Assembly (NCBI GenBank): GCA_024699855.1
Contig: JAMPIQ010000001.1
Coordinates: 4,650,001 to 4,714,000 of the forward strand
DNA length: 64,000 nt
Direction of reading: 5' to 3'
Source: Aphelenchoides besseyi
Lineage: Eukaryota > Nematoda > Chromadorea > Rhabditida > Aphelenchoididae
The notes beneath the pieces were generated by a model. That model did no database searches and had not been told where the DNA came from. It saw only the letters and a program-made list of their open reading frames with translations. Shown piece after piece: positions 44,680-54,420 of this stretch. Every line of letters starts with the position of its first letter. The first letter of the stretch is position 1. The position numbers and the translations under genes are program-made.

Positions 44680-45011
44680 GACGATGAAGGCTCAAGGATT
44701 GAAGGTAACTTGAATGGAAGACTGTAGAACAAATGGGTTGGACGCTTTCTAGGGCTCCTGTTCTGTTCGTTGGTGGGCCTCCGAAATCTGCGTTCTATTT
44801 CTCTCCACTTTCTGAGTCGGAGACCCGCGAGAAGATCGACCATCGAATCGATGACCGCGAACAACGAGCAGAACGAACAGAAAGCGGCGAAAAGACTGCG
44901 CACTAGTAGTAGACGTTCAGACTGAGAGAACATGCCCGCCAAAAGGCGTCCTACCCATCGACTATTCAGACTGCTATTCAACTCATGTTCCAACCGACCG
45001 ACCACATCGTC
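44680..45011. promoter_or_regulatory. Shared promoter region of the divergent SL RNA genes
   Basis: The 332 bp lie between two head-to-head SL RNA genes, so both promoters must be here. The last bases before each leader agree: CATCGTC precedes GGTTTA in both. About 35 nt upstream both have ATTCAA, which could belong to the proximal sequence element of snRNA-type promoters. The middle is GC-richer than its surroundings. Confidence 0.6.
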
Positions 45012-45118
45012 GGTTTATTAACCCAAGTTTGAGGTTAGTATACGTTCTGGCCCTTCTATAGGCTGTGGCTGAACACCAGTACAAATTTTGGAACGCTTTG
45101 CCCAACGGTAGAGCACAT
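45012..45118 (+). ncRNA. Spliced-leader RNA gene (SL1-like), copy 2
   Basis: Leader exon 45012-45033 (GGTTTATTAACCC + AAGTTTGAG), donor GTTAGT from 45034, a middle region with CTGG...CCAG pairing, Sm site AAATTTTGGAAC at about 45083-45094, and the 3' hairpin GCTTTGCC-CAAC-GGTAGAGC at 45095-45114. It is almost identical to copy 1 over about 105 nt. These RNAs donate their 5' 22 nt to most pre-mRNAs by trans-splicing, in keeping with the acceptor sites seen in front of many start codons in this window. Confidence 0.94.
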
Positions 45119-45574
45119 AATCTGTAAACAGAAAAAGCTTCGTTGACATGTAATAACTAACTTCAAGCGTGCTAAAGAATTTATTTCCCATTTGACTGGT
45201 TTTGTTGGACAGATGAATTGGCACTAAAATAGGAATTAGCCACGCAGCAACTCAAAATCTATTAAAAGTACGTTTTAACTTCAACGCAATTCTGAGTTTA
45301 ATGATAAGACCCGCTTATTTCAATAACTTTTAGCGTATGAAGAGTTAGAAGCAAATCAGTTGAATTACCGGAACGTGGAATTCAGGAACATTACATTCTG
45401 TTGATGAGCTTCCGAAACTCCACCGTAAAGGATTAAAACTTGAGTCGGTGGACAATTGTTCTCATATGTGACTTCAATTGCATGTCGAGACCAATTTCAT
45501 TTTCTGAAGAGAAAATTAAAACGGAAAGTTTATTTGGATAAACATCACGCGACAACAAAAAGCAGAAACAAAGA
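45119..45574. other. Intergenic
   Basis: AT-rich. No 5S rRNA gene is visible beside the SL RNA genes, although the two are linked in several nematodes. Confidence 0.4.
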
Positions 45575-45751
45575 TCACTTCTTTTCTTGGAAACAGTATT
45601 GTTCTTCCTTGTAAGCCGACGGCTTCTGTTGACCATACGAATCCGCGTAGCCCTTGGGTTTAGCGGGTTGAGTGTTGAGAGCGGGCCTGAAAATGAATAG
45701 AAGTTCAAAATAATGACAAAAAACTCACATGTAAGCCGATTGATCTGCCAT
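45575..45751 (-). CDS. Very small Tyr/Gln/Lys-rich protein
   Basis: Two exons on the minus strand: MADQSAYM then PALNTQPAKPKGYADSYGQQKPSAYKEEQYCFQEKK, 44 residues in all. The intron is canonical (GTGAGT...TTTTCAG) and junction phase fits. Similar tiny Gly/Tyr/Gln-rich proteins occur in nematodes, but I cannot assign a family. Confidence 0.5.
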
Positions 45752-46920
45752 CGTTGCGAACAAAGAAACGTGCACGAAAAAGAGCTGAAGCAAAAAGTTG
45801 AACCAAACGAACTGACGACCTTCTTTGTCAGTCAGCTTCTTTTATATCCTTCGATATGCAAACTAATGGGCAAATTAGTGATTCAATCAAGTTACATCAA
45901 GTCGATGCGAAGCTTATAGTTAAAGAGATTAGTTTATTTGAGCAAGCTGCGGATATTGCCATGGACAAAACGAAGGAAAGTCTCGAAACCCATTTGAAGA
46001 TCATAGGTGTCTTCAGTCAGTAAACTACGCAGATAATTCACAACCTTGATTCAATTGGGTTTTCTCTTCTTTGATTACCAGCAACCATTTTATTTGATCG
46101 ATCGACTCAACTGAAACCAACTGAACTTTGGTAAAAGACCCAAAAAAGCGAAATATTACACCCGATAACTCAACCTTTGGCTACTTATTTTGCCTGTTAT
46201 TAAGTTTGTTAACCGTTTAATTGCTGTAGAAACGTCTGGTTTATTTCGGTAGAAATCGAGTGAAATTTCGATCCGAATGACTAACAGTTAGAGGGGAGCG
46301 AGCTCTCGGCTTCTAATTACCGGGTCCACGTGCCGTTCGTCGTTGAAGGACCGTCGCCCGGGACAACTGCCGGTCAAAATGCGCCAAATTGTCTCGCTCA
46401 CCACCTTCGAGACTCAGTAGTGTCCGTTCGTGCCTAACGACATTAAACTTTGATTCGACATCCACTTCGATGTAATGTTTGACAATGAGTTTTTACAAGA
46501 ACTGATATATACGGAGCTTGTTTATACGAGTTTTTAGATTCCGAATTGCAATCGACTTTGCTCTTTGATTCATCTGCTTATCAAAGCGAACTCAAATACC
46601 AAAAGTCAGCGCTTTTAGATTTCCGGTTGTTGAACGCCATTCGACTGTTTTCTTTAACCGGATGTTAGCTAAGAATTTGTACCGTTCGTCATCTGAACAA
46701 TGTTTTCTTCATTTAACCATCAGTGAGCTTAATGACCTCTATCTTCTTGATTACGTTCTTTTCTGTTATTTTTGTCCTATGAGTTGATTGCCAAATTGCA
46801 TCGCACTTTCTCTGGAATGTCGCGGAATTATTAACGCAAAGAAGTCCCGTGTGCTAACCAATTTGTCTAATGAGTTGCACTTTTCAGTCGAGTTCTCTTG
46901 GTTTCCATCTCGGCATCATA
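45752..46920. other. Intergenic with one GC-rich block
   Basis: Mostly AT-rich. At about 46285-46440 a GC-rich block reads on the + strand NYRVHVPFVVEGPSPGTTAGQNAPNCLAHHLRDSVV, which looks like a relic exon but has no partner and is not identified. The T-rich acceptor ACTTTTCAG ends at 46887, shortly before the next start. Confidence 0.4.
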
Positions 46921-48745
46921 ATGACACTTATGGATACTTCTGCACAGGTAGATGCCGTTTTCCAGATTGTTTTTTAATTGTTTTAGTACTTTCGTCCACG
47001 ACTCGTTTTGTGGATTCGCGGTCGTTTTCTGTTTGGATCCAATTTTCAGGGATTTGCGCTGCACAAATCCACCGATCCAATTCAACTGTCTCTTCGCTTC
47101 TTGTGGCATCAGTTTAGCAGTCAGAGAAGTCGACTCGTCTCTTTTCACGATTGGGTTAAAATTGCGACAACCAAAATGTCTATAAGTACTGAAGCAGCTT
47201 TCGCAATCTTTATATCCGTTCAACAACTCATTCCAGTACCTGGAGAAAAACTGCTTGTGAATTTGGAAGAGGCGGTTGGTTCGATAGTCAAAAGGTCATG
47301 AAGATGTTTTGTTTTAGAACTTAAAAGCTAAAGCTGATTTGCTTGGACTTCTTCTTGTTTTGGCGTTTACGGGTTGTCCGGAAAATGAGAACGGACGTCG
47401 TGATGTTGTCAGTTTTATGAAATCACGATTAGACGAACTACTCGCATTGGTTTTGCTTTGTCACTATCATTTGGCCGATGAGCATATTCAAACAGTGCGA
47501 TTCGAAGGAGTTCCGATGATCAAGAAGATACCACGTGGAGCATTAGTCAATTTGGATCCATTTATTGAAGGCACAATGCGAACTGAAAGGACCATGAGCA
47601 CAGCCGATGTTTTACCTCAACCGTTTAGTGATCTCGTCGACTCGGTACTTTGCGCGGATCAAAACGATGAAGTAAAACAAATATCTCCGAAAACATCAAT
47701 ATGTTTTTTTCAGTATAATTACGCAGAAGTGGTGCGAGTGATTCGCAAATGTCTGCAAATGGACATGTTCGCTTTGGATGAGATGCCGAGGAAAAAGGTT
47801 TGATCTCCATTCTTCGATTAAAAGTTGTTCTTGTTTGAGATGAGCAGTGATTGTCATTACAATCAAACATCTCGTACTGTTACGTCAACTCAACTTTCTG
47901 AGCATCGAAAATTGACTGTTCGCCAATGGACTCATTTGGAGTTGTTAACGAAGTCTGCATATCGAGGCGCAAATCTGCGCATCTATCAGGACTCATTTAT
48001 GGCCGGCTCTTCGGTCTTTTGTCTACGAGCATTAAGGTTGAAGCAAAAATGAGATCACAAATAACAAAAGAACTTAGAACTGTAATGGTCGGATTCTCCA
48101 CTGATTGTGGACCTATAATTTTGGGTCCCATTGCCGATCTTCTGCTGCTCCGTAACCTCCGAAACGTTGTTATCTCAGCTGTCTGTTCTCGAATTCAACT
48201 GGAGAATTGCCGTAATGTAACGGTTTTTGTGAACACTAAAACCTCACCGATTGTCAGTTGTAATTGCGAAGAAATTAAGTTGGCTCCTTACAACGTTTTC
48301 TACGATGTGAGAACTATCGAATAGCAAATTCTAATGTCTATTTTAGGCTTTGCAATACGAATTGAAATACGTGGAAATGAAATTGTTGAATCAGGACGAC
48401 AACCAATGGAATCGACCGGTTTTTATTGAAGCAGCAGATTCTCGTGATGGGGAAACACAACAACGTTCGAGAGTACATTTGTTGCCAGCTGATCATTTCT
48501 ACATTCAACCCACACCGTTTGCTCAAGATACAAACTCTGAATTCTACAAGGTATTTTCAATACTCAAAATGGTTGTAAAGTCGTTCTTTCAGATATTTTA
48601 TCAGTCAATCTCCACAGTCTACATGTCGAATTTCGAGAAACGGCGATCAATTGCTTCTTCTTGGGTTCAACGAAACCCGGAGCATAAGTTGATTGGAATC
48701 TCTGATTTAGATCGTGACTATCTACAACGGAGAGTAACTAGTTAA
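46921..48745 (+). CDS. TBCC-domain protein (TBCCD1-like)
   Basis: About seven exons. The N-terminal part (YFRPRLVLWIRGRFLFGSNFQGFALHKS, then LSLRFLWHQFSSQRSRLVSFHDWVKIA) matches the N-terminal region of TBCCD1. The C-terminal half is a beta-helix TBCC domain: YRGANLRIYQDS, SSVFCLRALRTVMVGFSTDCGPIILGPIADLLLLRNLRNVVISAVCSRIQLENCRNVTVFVNT, then IKLAPYNVFYD. The last cytosolic part runs to QRRVTS. One intron (about 48033-48073) must be spliced to join the SSVFCLRALR and RTVMVGFS frames. TBCCD1 acts at the centrosome and Golgi; TBCC relatives are GAPs for tubulin or Arl GTPases through an Arg finger, which I cannot locate with certainty. An in-frame ATG at 46870 could give a longer start. Confidence 0.78.
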
Positions 48746-49551
48746 AGTGTACTTAGACTAACTAAACACTAACGGGTTAATAAATCAATTTTGCGAAATC
48801 ATAAGTGTGTTATTGCTTCTCGATAATAATCTTTTCAATGTGTTCATTTTATCGTTTTGGTTGTCGTCTAATTTGTAACTTTTTACGTCAAATGAAGTAC
48901 AAACAATATCGCTGGAAAGTACTAATCAAATTCGTAAGACTGATGCCAACAATTTGTTCCCGCTTTTGTGCTCTTGGTTGAAAGTCCGCAAAAGTACCAG
49001 AAGTTCATGTGACACGTATCTCTAAATGAAATGTGTTGCAAGTGCAATAGTAGTATACATAAGCGATCTCTGGCGCACCTACACCCAACAGCCAACCCTT
49101 CAACTTACTAGCGAATATTCAGCAAATAGCCGCGTAATGTCCAAAAAATACACAAATTACCCAATTTTCCTACTATTAGCCACTGCTACCCACCTGCGCC
49201 AGAAATCTAGGTATCTAAATTGCATAATTTTATAGCTAAATCACGAAAAATCTACTTCATTTTATAATAGCGCAGTTGCTCACCCACCTAATTAGAAGTT
49301 GACAATATATTGTATTTATTGAATAACAGTTGCTTATCAAAGAATGTTTCGCTATTTATTTGTTTCTTTTTTGAAATATTAGAACCATGTCTTTTTTAAC
49401 TTATTTATATACGTTCGAAACGGCGCACTTTTCGTTTTTGGCGTTTTCCAGCAAATTTTTGGATATTATTTTTTGCTTTTCCATATCAAACATTTTGCAT
49501 ATTTGCGAAAAGAAATTTGTTCGTTGTTTTTAGGTTACTTTGACTGTCAGA
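48746..49551. other. Intergenic, AT-rich
   Basis: AATAAA-type signals just after the TBCC gene (about 48779), then very AT-rich sequence with no supported feature. Confidence 0.4.
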
Positions 49552-49879
49552 ATGCCGCATTCAATTCCGATTGAGATGCTGGGCAAACATGCTGAAGTGG
49601 AATTGATAGAGAACGGACGGGTAAACTGAAAGTACTGTCAGAAGAGTCTTCTTAACTCCTTCAAATGCGATGGTTTCGTTAATTTATGAACGAGGTAGTC
49701 GTCGAAAGTCTTGTTGGTAAGTTACATGTTAGATAATATCTGATCGTATTTCAATTAGTTTATAGTGAATGAAGCTGGTACAGTGTTTCTGCTTCCTGAA
49801 GGATGGCAAAACATGAATTTCCTTGTGAAGTCAGACAAAATGCCGTATCGACCTGTGTCTCCACTGGATGTCGAAGGTT
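49552..49879 (+). CDS. Fragment of an unidentified gene, interrupted downstream
   Basis: MPHSIPIEMLGKHAEVELIENGR from 49552, and after one or two introns NEAGTVFLLPEGWQNMNFLVKSDKMPYRPVSPLDVEG to about 49879. Both parts look coding. I could not find splice sites that join them in phase, and the following DNA is a retroelement end. Either the gene is broken by that insertion or an exon is missed. Confidence 0.35.
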
Positions 49880-49933
49880 TGTATGATTTACAATTGAACT
49901 TATCATTTCAAATCAACTTATTTCCTATATCGT

Positions 49934-50134
49934 ACAACAACAACAATAATAACAAGAGATCATCGCTGGTGTGTAGCGAAGGTTGCCCGCAGTCGTTCCC
50001 ATCGCGGTGTTGTTGCAACATCTTTCCAATCTTCCTGGCTCTCGACCATTGATTTAAAGTCGTCGGCATATCGCGTTCTTGGTCTTTTCCCGTTGGGTGT
50101 CCATCGAATGAACTTATCAATTATTTTAATTCTA
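49934..50134 (-). mobile_element. 3' end of a non-LTR retrotransposon (LINE)
   Basis: The minus strand reads KIIDKFIRWTPNGKRPRTRYADDFKSMVESQEDWKDVATTPRWERL and then stops. The order W-x-P-x-GKR-P-R-x-R-x-A-D-D...W...A..R..W is the typical C-terminal tail of RTE/CR1-type reverse transcriptases. Right after the stop lies a (TTG/TTA)n microsatellite (49934-49956), as at the 3' end of such elements. No reverse transcriptase core is present upstream, so the copy is 5'-truncated. Confidence 0.7.
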
Positions 50135-51429
50135 GGCGTTATGTAACAATTCTTGTTTTAAAAGCAGTTAGCCGCGTAGACACCACTCTTTTTTGACGCC
50201 AACGTAATATTGTATCCGCCGATTTTCGGGACTCCTCTCAGATTGCCACGTAGTGGTTATTCGATTAATCATAACAAGACGGATCATCAGTCGCTATGTA
50301 CTGGAATTATTGATAATGATATAACACGTTTGTTAACGTGTTATCTATTGTTTTAACATGTCAACTCTTGTATTTGTTAACGAAAACGTAAGAAGGGAAA
50401 ATTTTCCTGCGATCCATAGCAGAGTTAAATTTTGAAGGGCAAACTCTCAAGTTTCCCTACATAAACGTTTTATTTATACCACCACAATCCATCGGGAGAA
50501 CCCGGGAGATTTTTAGTTAAAAAATTTCTATTAATATGAGGGTGAAAATCCCCGGAGTGTCGAACACTGTTCGTAAATCAGCTTTCAAAAGCCCGCGTCT
50601 CGAGGAAAACTCGATGGCCGCAGGTCAATCCGCGACCCGCTCCTCTGTCCGCCTCCTTTGGAAAAAGCCTACAGACACTTCAAGATCGGGGCGATCTGGG
50701 GCGCGCTCTACTGCCCTATTATTGTGTTATTTTGCTCCTAGTAATAAATCTTGTTCCAGTTATATTCTGTCCGTTTTCTGTGCGTGACAGGAGTTTCCCT
50801 GTGAGATGAGAGGAAAACCCCAAAAAAAATTTTTCATTAATACTAACCCTGGTTAGTCCACAAATTTGCCGAATCATACGAGCGGAACGAATTTAAATGG
50901 TGGGATTTGTTGTTTTACAGAAGAAGATGGTAGAAAACGACATCTAACCATCTCTACTACTCAGAATCCATGTACCTCCACACGTGCACTCGCGATCCAT
51001 CAACTTTTGTACCGGCGACATATTATCATAACCCGTTTCCGAAACTCGAAGCAGCGAACGAACCACTCAAGGACACATTCGAGCGCATACCATCTAAAAT
51101 TTTGAAACGTGATGCTGCGAACAAAATCACTATTTTCCGTTTGTCAATACGTTCTGTCCCGATCTTTAGATCGGTTATCCCTAAACCCACCTTTTCCGCC
51201 ACCGTATTTTGTAGCCTGGCCCATAAGTTCCCGTCTTTGCATTGTTGCGTCAAATCGCCAACGCCCTCGTTTGACCCGCCTCTTCTGAACGGCCACCATA
51301 AAAAGGCGCTCAACGTTCAGATCGAACTACTCTTCTTCCTACCAGTTTCTCCCTTCGCTGTCCCTTTTATTGTCCGTTTTGCTCAATAAACCTGGTTTTT
51401 CCACTATTCGAGCTCGACAGTCCGCCCCG
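50135..51429. mobile_element. Repeat-rich stretch with a possible solo LTR
   Basis: Around 51290-51445 the sequence has the order expected for an LTR: CATAAAAAGG (TATA-like), a pyrimidine-rich run, CTCAATAAACC (polyadenylation signal) and an end at CTTACA. GTTGCGGCGATTTGCGACGG, which could include a primer-binding region, follows. The 5' boundary is unclear (candidate TGTTGTT at about 50908). Elsewhere are a short perfect inverted repeat at 50319-50342 (ATAACACG...CGTGTTAT) and unassigned open frames at 50536 and 50970. No gag or pol is recognised. Confidence 0.35.
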
Positions 51430-51962
51430 CTTACACGCCGCAAAAGTTGTTGCGGCGATTTGCGACGGACGAAACTCCGCTAAATGCTGCCAATGGATTC
51501 GATTGGTGTTCCAGCGGCTAATCGATGCGTTGGCACTCGACGCTGTTCTCCCGGCCCTGAAGCAGGTGGTGTTTTCGGTGGGTTTCGGATCGAGTCAATT
51601 TTTGTTATAATCAATTTCCATTGGTTTAGGTCATTGCTGGCGATGATCCGATTTCGTGTGATGAGCGTTGTTGGGCCGCAACCGATATGGACACAAACCC
51701 CGAAGACTTCAGCGTTGAACCGGTGATTAATCGGGTGTACATCAATCGCGATTTTGTACCGTTGCTGCCCGGGGAATCGGGCTGGACCCAGAAAACAATG
51801 CTCACCACATTGATTCACGAGCTTGTGCACATGTTGGGAGCTTATGTGGGTGTTTGCATGTACACCCACGGGCCGCTCTTTGATTTGATGACTTGCTTCG
51901 TCTTGGAGCGACTCGAAACTGCAATTGGAGTGCAGTTGGGACTTGCGGACATTAAGTGGTGA
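51430..51962 (+). CDS. Truncated zinc metalloprotease (HExxH)
   Basis: Two exons. The first, open from about 51434, reads VVAAICDGRNSAKCCQWIRLVFQRLIDALALDAVLPALKQ. After an intron of about 64 nt comes VIAGDDPISCDERCWAATDMDTNPEDFSVEPVINRVYINRDFVPLLPGESGWTQKTMLTTLIHELVHMLGAYVG...YTHGPLFDLM, then the stop at 51962. HELVHMLG is the zinc and catalytic motif; leishmanolysin-type (M8) proteases have H-E-x-x-H-x-L-G here, but other blocks do not convince me. No signal peptide or start is found upstream, where the possible LTR begins, so the gene is probably truncated. AATAAA at about 52066. Confidence 0.5.
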
Positions 51963-52128
51963 GTGATGAATAGACGGCGAATCAAACGTTTGAGATTTTA
52001 GAAATGAGCGTTCCAAAAGTCGCAACCGAGAAGCCTGTTGTTTTTCAAATTTGTCTATTAAGTAAAATAAAGTCTTATATTCGAAATGCCTAGAACAATC
52101 AACGTGCAAAGAAATGAAACGTCAAAGA

Positions 52129-52137
52129 CTATATAAA
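52129..52137 (+). promoter_or_regulatory. TATA box
   Basis: CTATATAAA stands 26 bp upstream of the half-TBP start codon, an unusually clear TATA element for this window. Confidence 0.45.
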
Positions 52138-52162
52138 CAAACTGAACAAATGTTCGCGAGTA

Positions 52163-52429
52163 ATGGAAGTTCAATTGGTGAACATTGCAGTTGCATTCGA
52201 TATTGGAACTTTAGTGGATTTGAAACGAATTTGCAATGTGTTAGCTTGTAAATACGATGCGAAAAAGTTTTCGGCATTGATTTATCGTTGCAATGGAGCA
52301 ATTAGGAATGAAAAGACTTCGTTTCTGTTGTTTTCGACCGGTAAGATTGTGATGACGGGTGGAGTCAATAAAGATGGAAATGCGAAGACTCAACGATTCG
52401 TCGATCGTGTGAATAGTGTCACAAAGTAA
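52163..52429 (+). CDS. Single-repeat TBP-like protein (half TBP)
   Basis: An intronless frame of 88 residues. It reads MEVQLVNIAVAFDIGTLVDLKRICNVLACKYDAKKFSALIYRC, then TSFLLFSTGKIVMTGGVNKDGNAKTQRFVDRVNSVTK. It aligns over its full length with one repeat of the TATA-binding protein: LxNIVAxxDLGxxLDLKxI...Y-x-P-K-R-F-A-A-x-I-x-R...LIFSSGKMVxTGAKS. Normal TBP has two such repeats in tandem forming the saddle. No second repeat is found downstream; the stop is followed by the SL-like RNA gene. The two phenylalanine positions that contact DNA (KKF, LLF) are kept. It could be a relic of a duplicated TBP/TLF gene, or work as a homodimer or inhibitor. Confidence 0.75.
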   Translation: MEVQLVNIAVAFDIGTLVDLKRICNVLACKYDAKKFSALIYRCNGAIRNEKTSFLLFSTGKIVMTGGVNKDGNAKTQRFVDRVNSVTK

Positions 52430-52482
52430 TCCATAACCTTACTTGCAATACAAGAGTCGAAAAGAAAGAAGTCAATATCATC

Positions 52483-52585
52483 GGTTTCTTTTGATCCAAC
52501 TTTAAGGTTGGCTCGGGTTTCGACCTAATACTATGGTCGAACAAAACAAATTTTGGAACGCTCGATCTTCACTGATTGAGCACAT
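52483..52585 (+). ncRNA. Candidate divergent spliced-leader RNA gene
   Basis: It has the full plan of an SL RNA. The start GGTTTCTTTTG + ATCCAACTTTAAG (52483-52506, 24 nt) is followed by GT at 52507. A stem TTCGACC...GGTCGAA (about 52518-52540) comes next, then the Sm site AAATTTTGGAAC at 52548-52559, identical to that of the SL1-like genes. The 3' hairpin GCTC...GAGC (52560-52581) closes it. The leader shares GGTTT at the 5' end and a CCAA-x-TTT-x-AG 3' end with SL1. The distance from leader start to Sm site is 65 nt, against 71 in the SL1-like genes. ATCATC precedes it, similar to the CATCGTC before the other two. Confidence 0.75.
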
Positions 52586-52812
52586 GAAATTATTCAATCG
52601 AAATGCACTTGCCATCTGATTCTTTCAATACCTGAAATATTCAAATGTATTTGTTTATTCAAAAAAAGATTCCAGTCACATAAACACAGGAGCTTCGTGC
52701 CAAATGTTGTCGAGTCAACGGTTTTTTCATGAGATGGAAATTAAGTTGAATCTGTTTCCAACACAAGAAAAAATGTTTATTCAGACACGCTAGCAGGAAA
52801 AATCAGTAGGTT
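52586..52812. other. Intergenic
   Basis: Short AT-rich gap; 3' flank of the minus-strand Lys-rich gene. Confidence 0.4.
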
Positions 52813-53460
52813 TTAAATGACAGAACGAGTATCATTAGTAGTTTGAGCTCCAGTGATTGCTTCTTCGGTCGTGGCATCGGTGGTGACATCGGTCGTTGTT
52901 GTTTTCGTGGTAGTAGCAGTTGAGAAGTCGCAAGCAGTAAACGCTTCGGATTGAGTAGGTCCAACTTTGAGCGACTTAGACTTGACTTTTGGAGTAGTCG
53001 CATCCAACGCCGCAATCTCTGCATTGACCTTCTTTTTGCTTTCAAAGTCTGCCTTCACGTCGGCCAATTCTTTGTTCAAACTTTCAGCGACCTTCTTCGT
53101 GATTTCGCGCTTCGCCGCTGCAACTTTCATGGCCGAATCATTACGCTTCGCCTTCGTAGCCATCATTTTCTTCAGAGTGTTGGCCGAGTTCTTTTGGTGG
53201 ATGCTTCGTTGAATTTGACGCAAAGATTGACGTTCGGGCAAACCCTTGCGACGCCTGATCTCGCGAAGATGCGACGAACGTGCTCTGAAAACAAGTTTGT
53301 TGATTTCAACGCTGATATCAAACTTACATTTCTGCATTTTTCGCGTACAACTAACCGCCTGTCTTGCTTAACTTCGGATTTTCTTTGTTGGCCGACGATG
53401 TAACGATGACTTTCGCGAGTGGCTTCTCGTTTTTTGATTTGTTTGTAGACGTCAAATATT
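52813..53460 (-). CDS. Lys/Arg/Ala-rich helical protein, 5' end uncertain
   Basis: The main exon (about 52813-53285, minus) reads ARSSHLREIRRRKGLPERQSLRQIQRSIHQKNSANTLKKMMATKAKR, then REITKKVAESLNKELADVKADFESKKKVNAEIAALDATTPKVKSKSLK and a Thr-rich end (TTTKTTTTDVTTDATTEEAITGAQTTND). Upstream of a GTAAGT...TTTTCAG intron, the minus strand is also coding-like (FDVYKQIKKREATRESHRYIVGQQRKSEVKQDRRLVVREKCRN), but the two parts do not join in the same phase with that junction. So either a splice site is missed or there is a frameshift. It looks ribosome- or nucleolus-associated by composition only. Confidence 0.5.
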
Positions 53461-54000
53461 GTTTCAATTACTCAACCCATCAAATTCCAATTGCAATTTA
53501 TGTCTTAGCAGACAACTCCGTTGGCATCACTCTCCATTTAGAGTCGGTTGGATATGACAAGTTGTTGGACTGAGAGTTTATTTCTCTTGTCCGATTTTTC
53601 TGTCATTTTTCGATGACAGACGAACGCTCTGGAATTCGCCTTTCAACTTTTTTCTTATTGTCGTCAAAATTGAAACACATACGAGAGTTCGTCTAATGTC
53701 GAGTTCTCGTCCTTTTCTTTCTCATTCACCTTTCTAATATCACGAACATCCGAGTCGAAATGCTTCCGAGTGTAATTTCAATAGATTTTGACATATCATC
53801 TCGAATGTGCCCTTTAACCGAACCATCAAATCGACGGAACGCTTCGACTTTTCCCCAGACGACCAAAGTCGTGTGTGCGATTAATTGCGGTCTGTGGTTC
53901 GACTTTTGTTGTCGTCAAACGTTTTCGATTGTCCGCTTGAAATAGCCTCTAAAACGTCCGTTCTAACAAATTTCGCCGGTTGACCTCATCCGCTTGGATG
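53461..54000. other. Intergenic
   Basis: AT-rich with short open frames on both strands; nothing supported. Confidence 0.4.
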
Positions 54001-54420
54001 ACAAGTGAGCTCGAGAATGGGATGAGCGCAAGTTCAACGACGTTGCCTTGTTGTTTTCTTATTCATTTCCGCTCGTATCCGTCGGCTCTTCGACCAACTC
54101 GATTTCCTCCAATTTGTCTGCAACCAAAAAAGAGAACTATGTTTGGGACGTTTCTTGATTACGTTAGCACTACGGAAACAAGTGCTCTATTGGTGTCACG
54201 TTTTCTGAACGCTGTGGGAGTTCTTGACGATTTTGCTAACAATTTTTCACACTCAAAGTTGAGGGCAAATAATCGTCTGCTATTTAGTTTTTGTTTTAAT
54301 TGTGAACGGGTTTGTGCAGACGTTTCAAGAACGTTTCGGTCATATTCCAGTCTTTTGATATGCAATTTTCGTTCTTTTGGATTCTGTTCATTCTCGCGAT
54401 CTTGCAGATGTGAATGTTAA
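54001..54420 (-). CDS. Possible gene remnant or missed exons, helical protein
   Basis: The minus strand reads ENEQNPKERKLHIKRLEYDRNVLETSAQTRSQLKQKLNSRRLFALNFECEKLLAKSSRTPTAFRKRD (about 54400-54165). A second short stretch, DKLEEIELVEEPTDTSGNE, lies behind a TTGCAG acceptor at about 54120. Both look like coding sequence but do not join in phase. Unidentified. Confidence 0.3.

Noticed and set aside
44573..45118. 5S rRNA gene next to the SL RNA genes, as in some nematodes
   Set aside because: No 5S-like sequence was found in the flanks.
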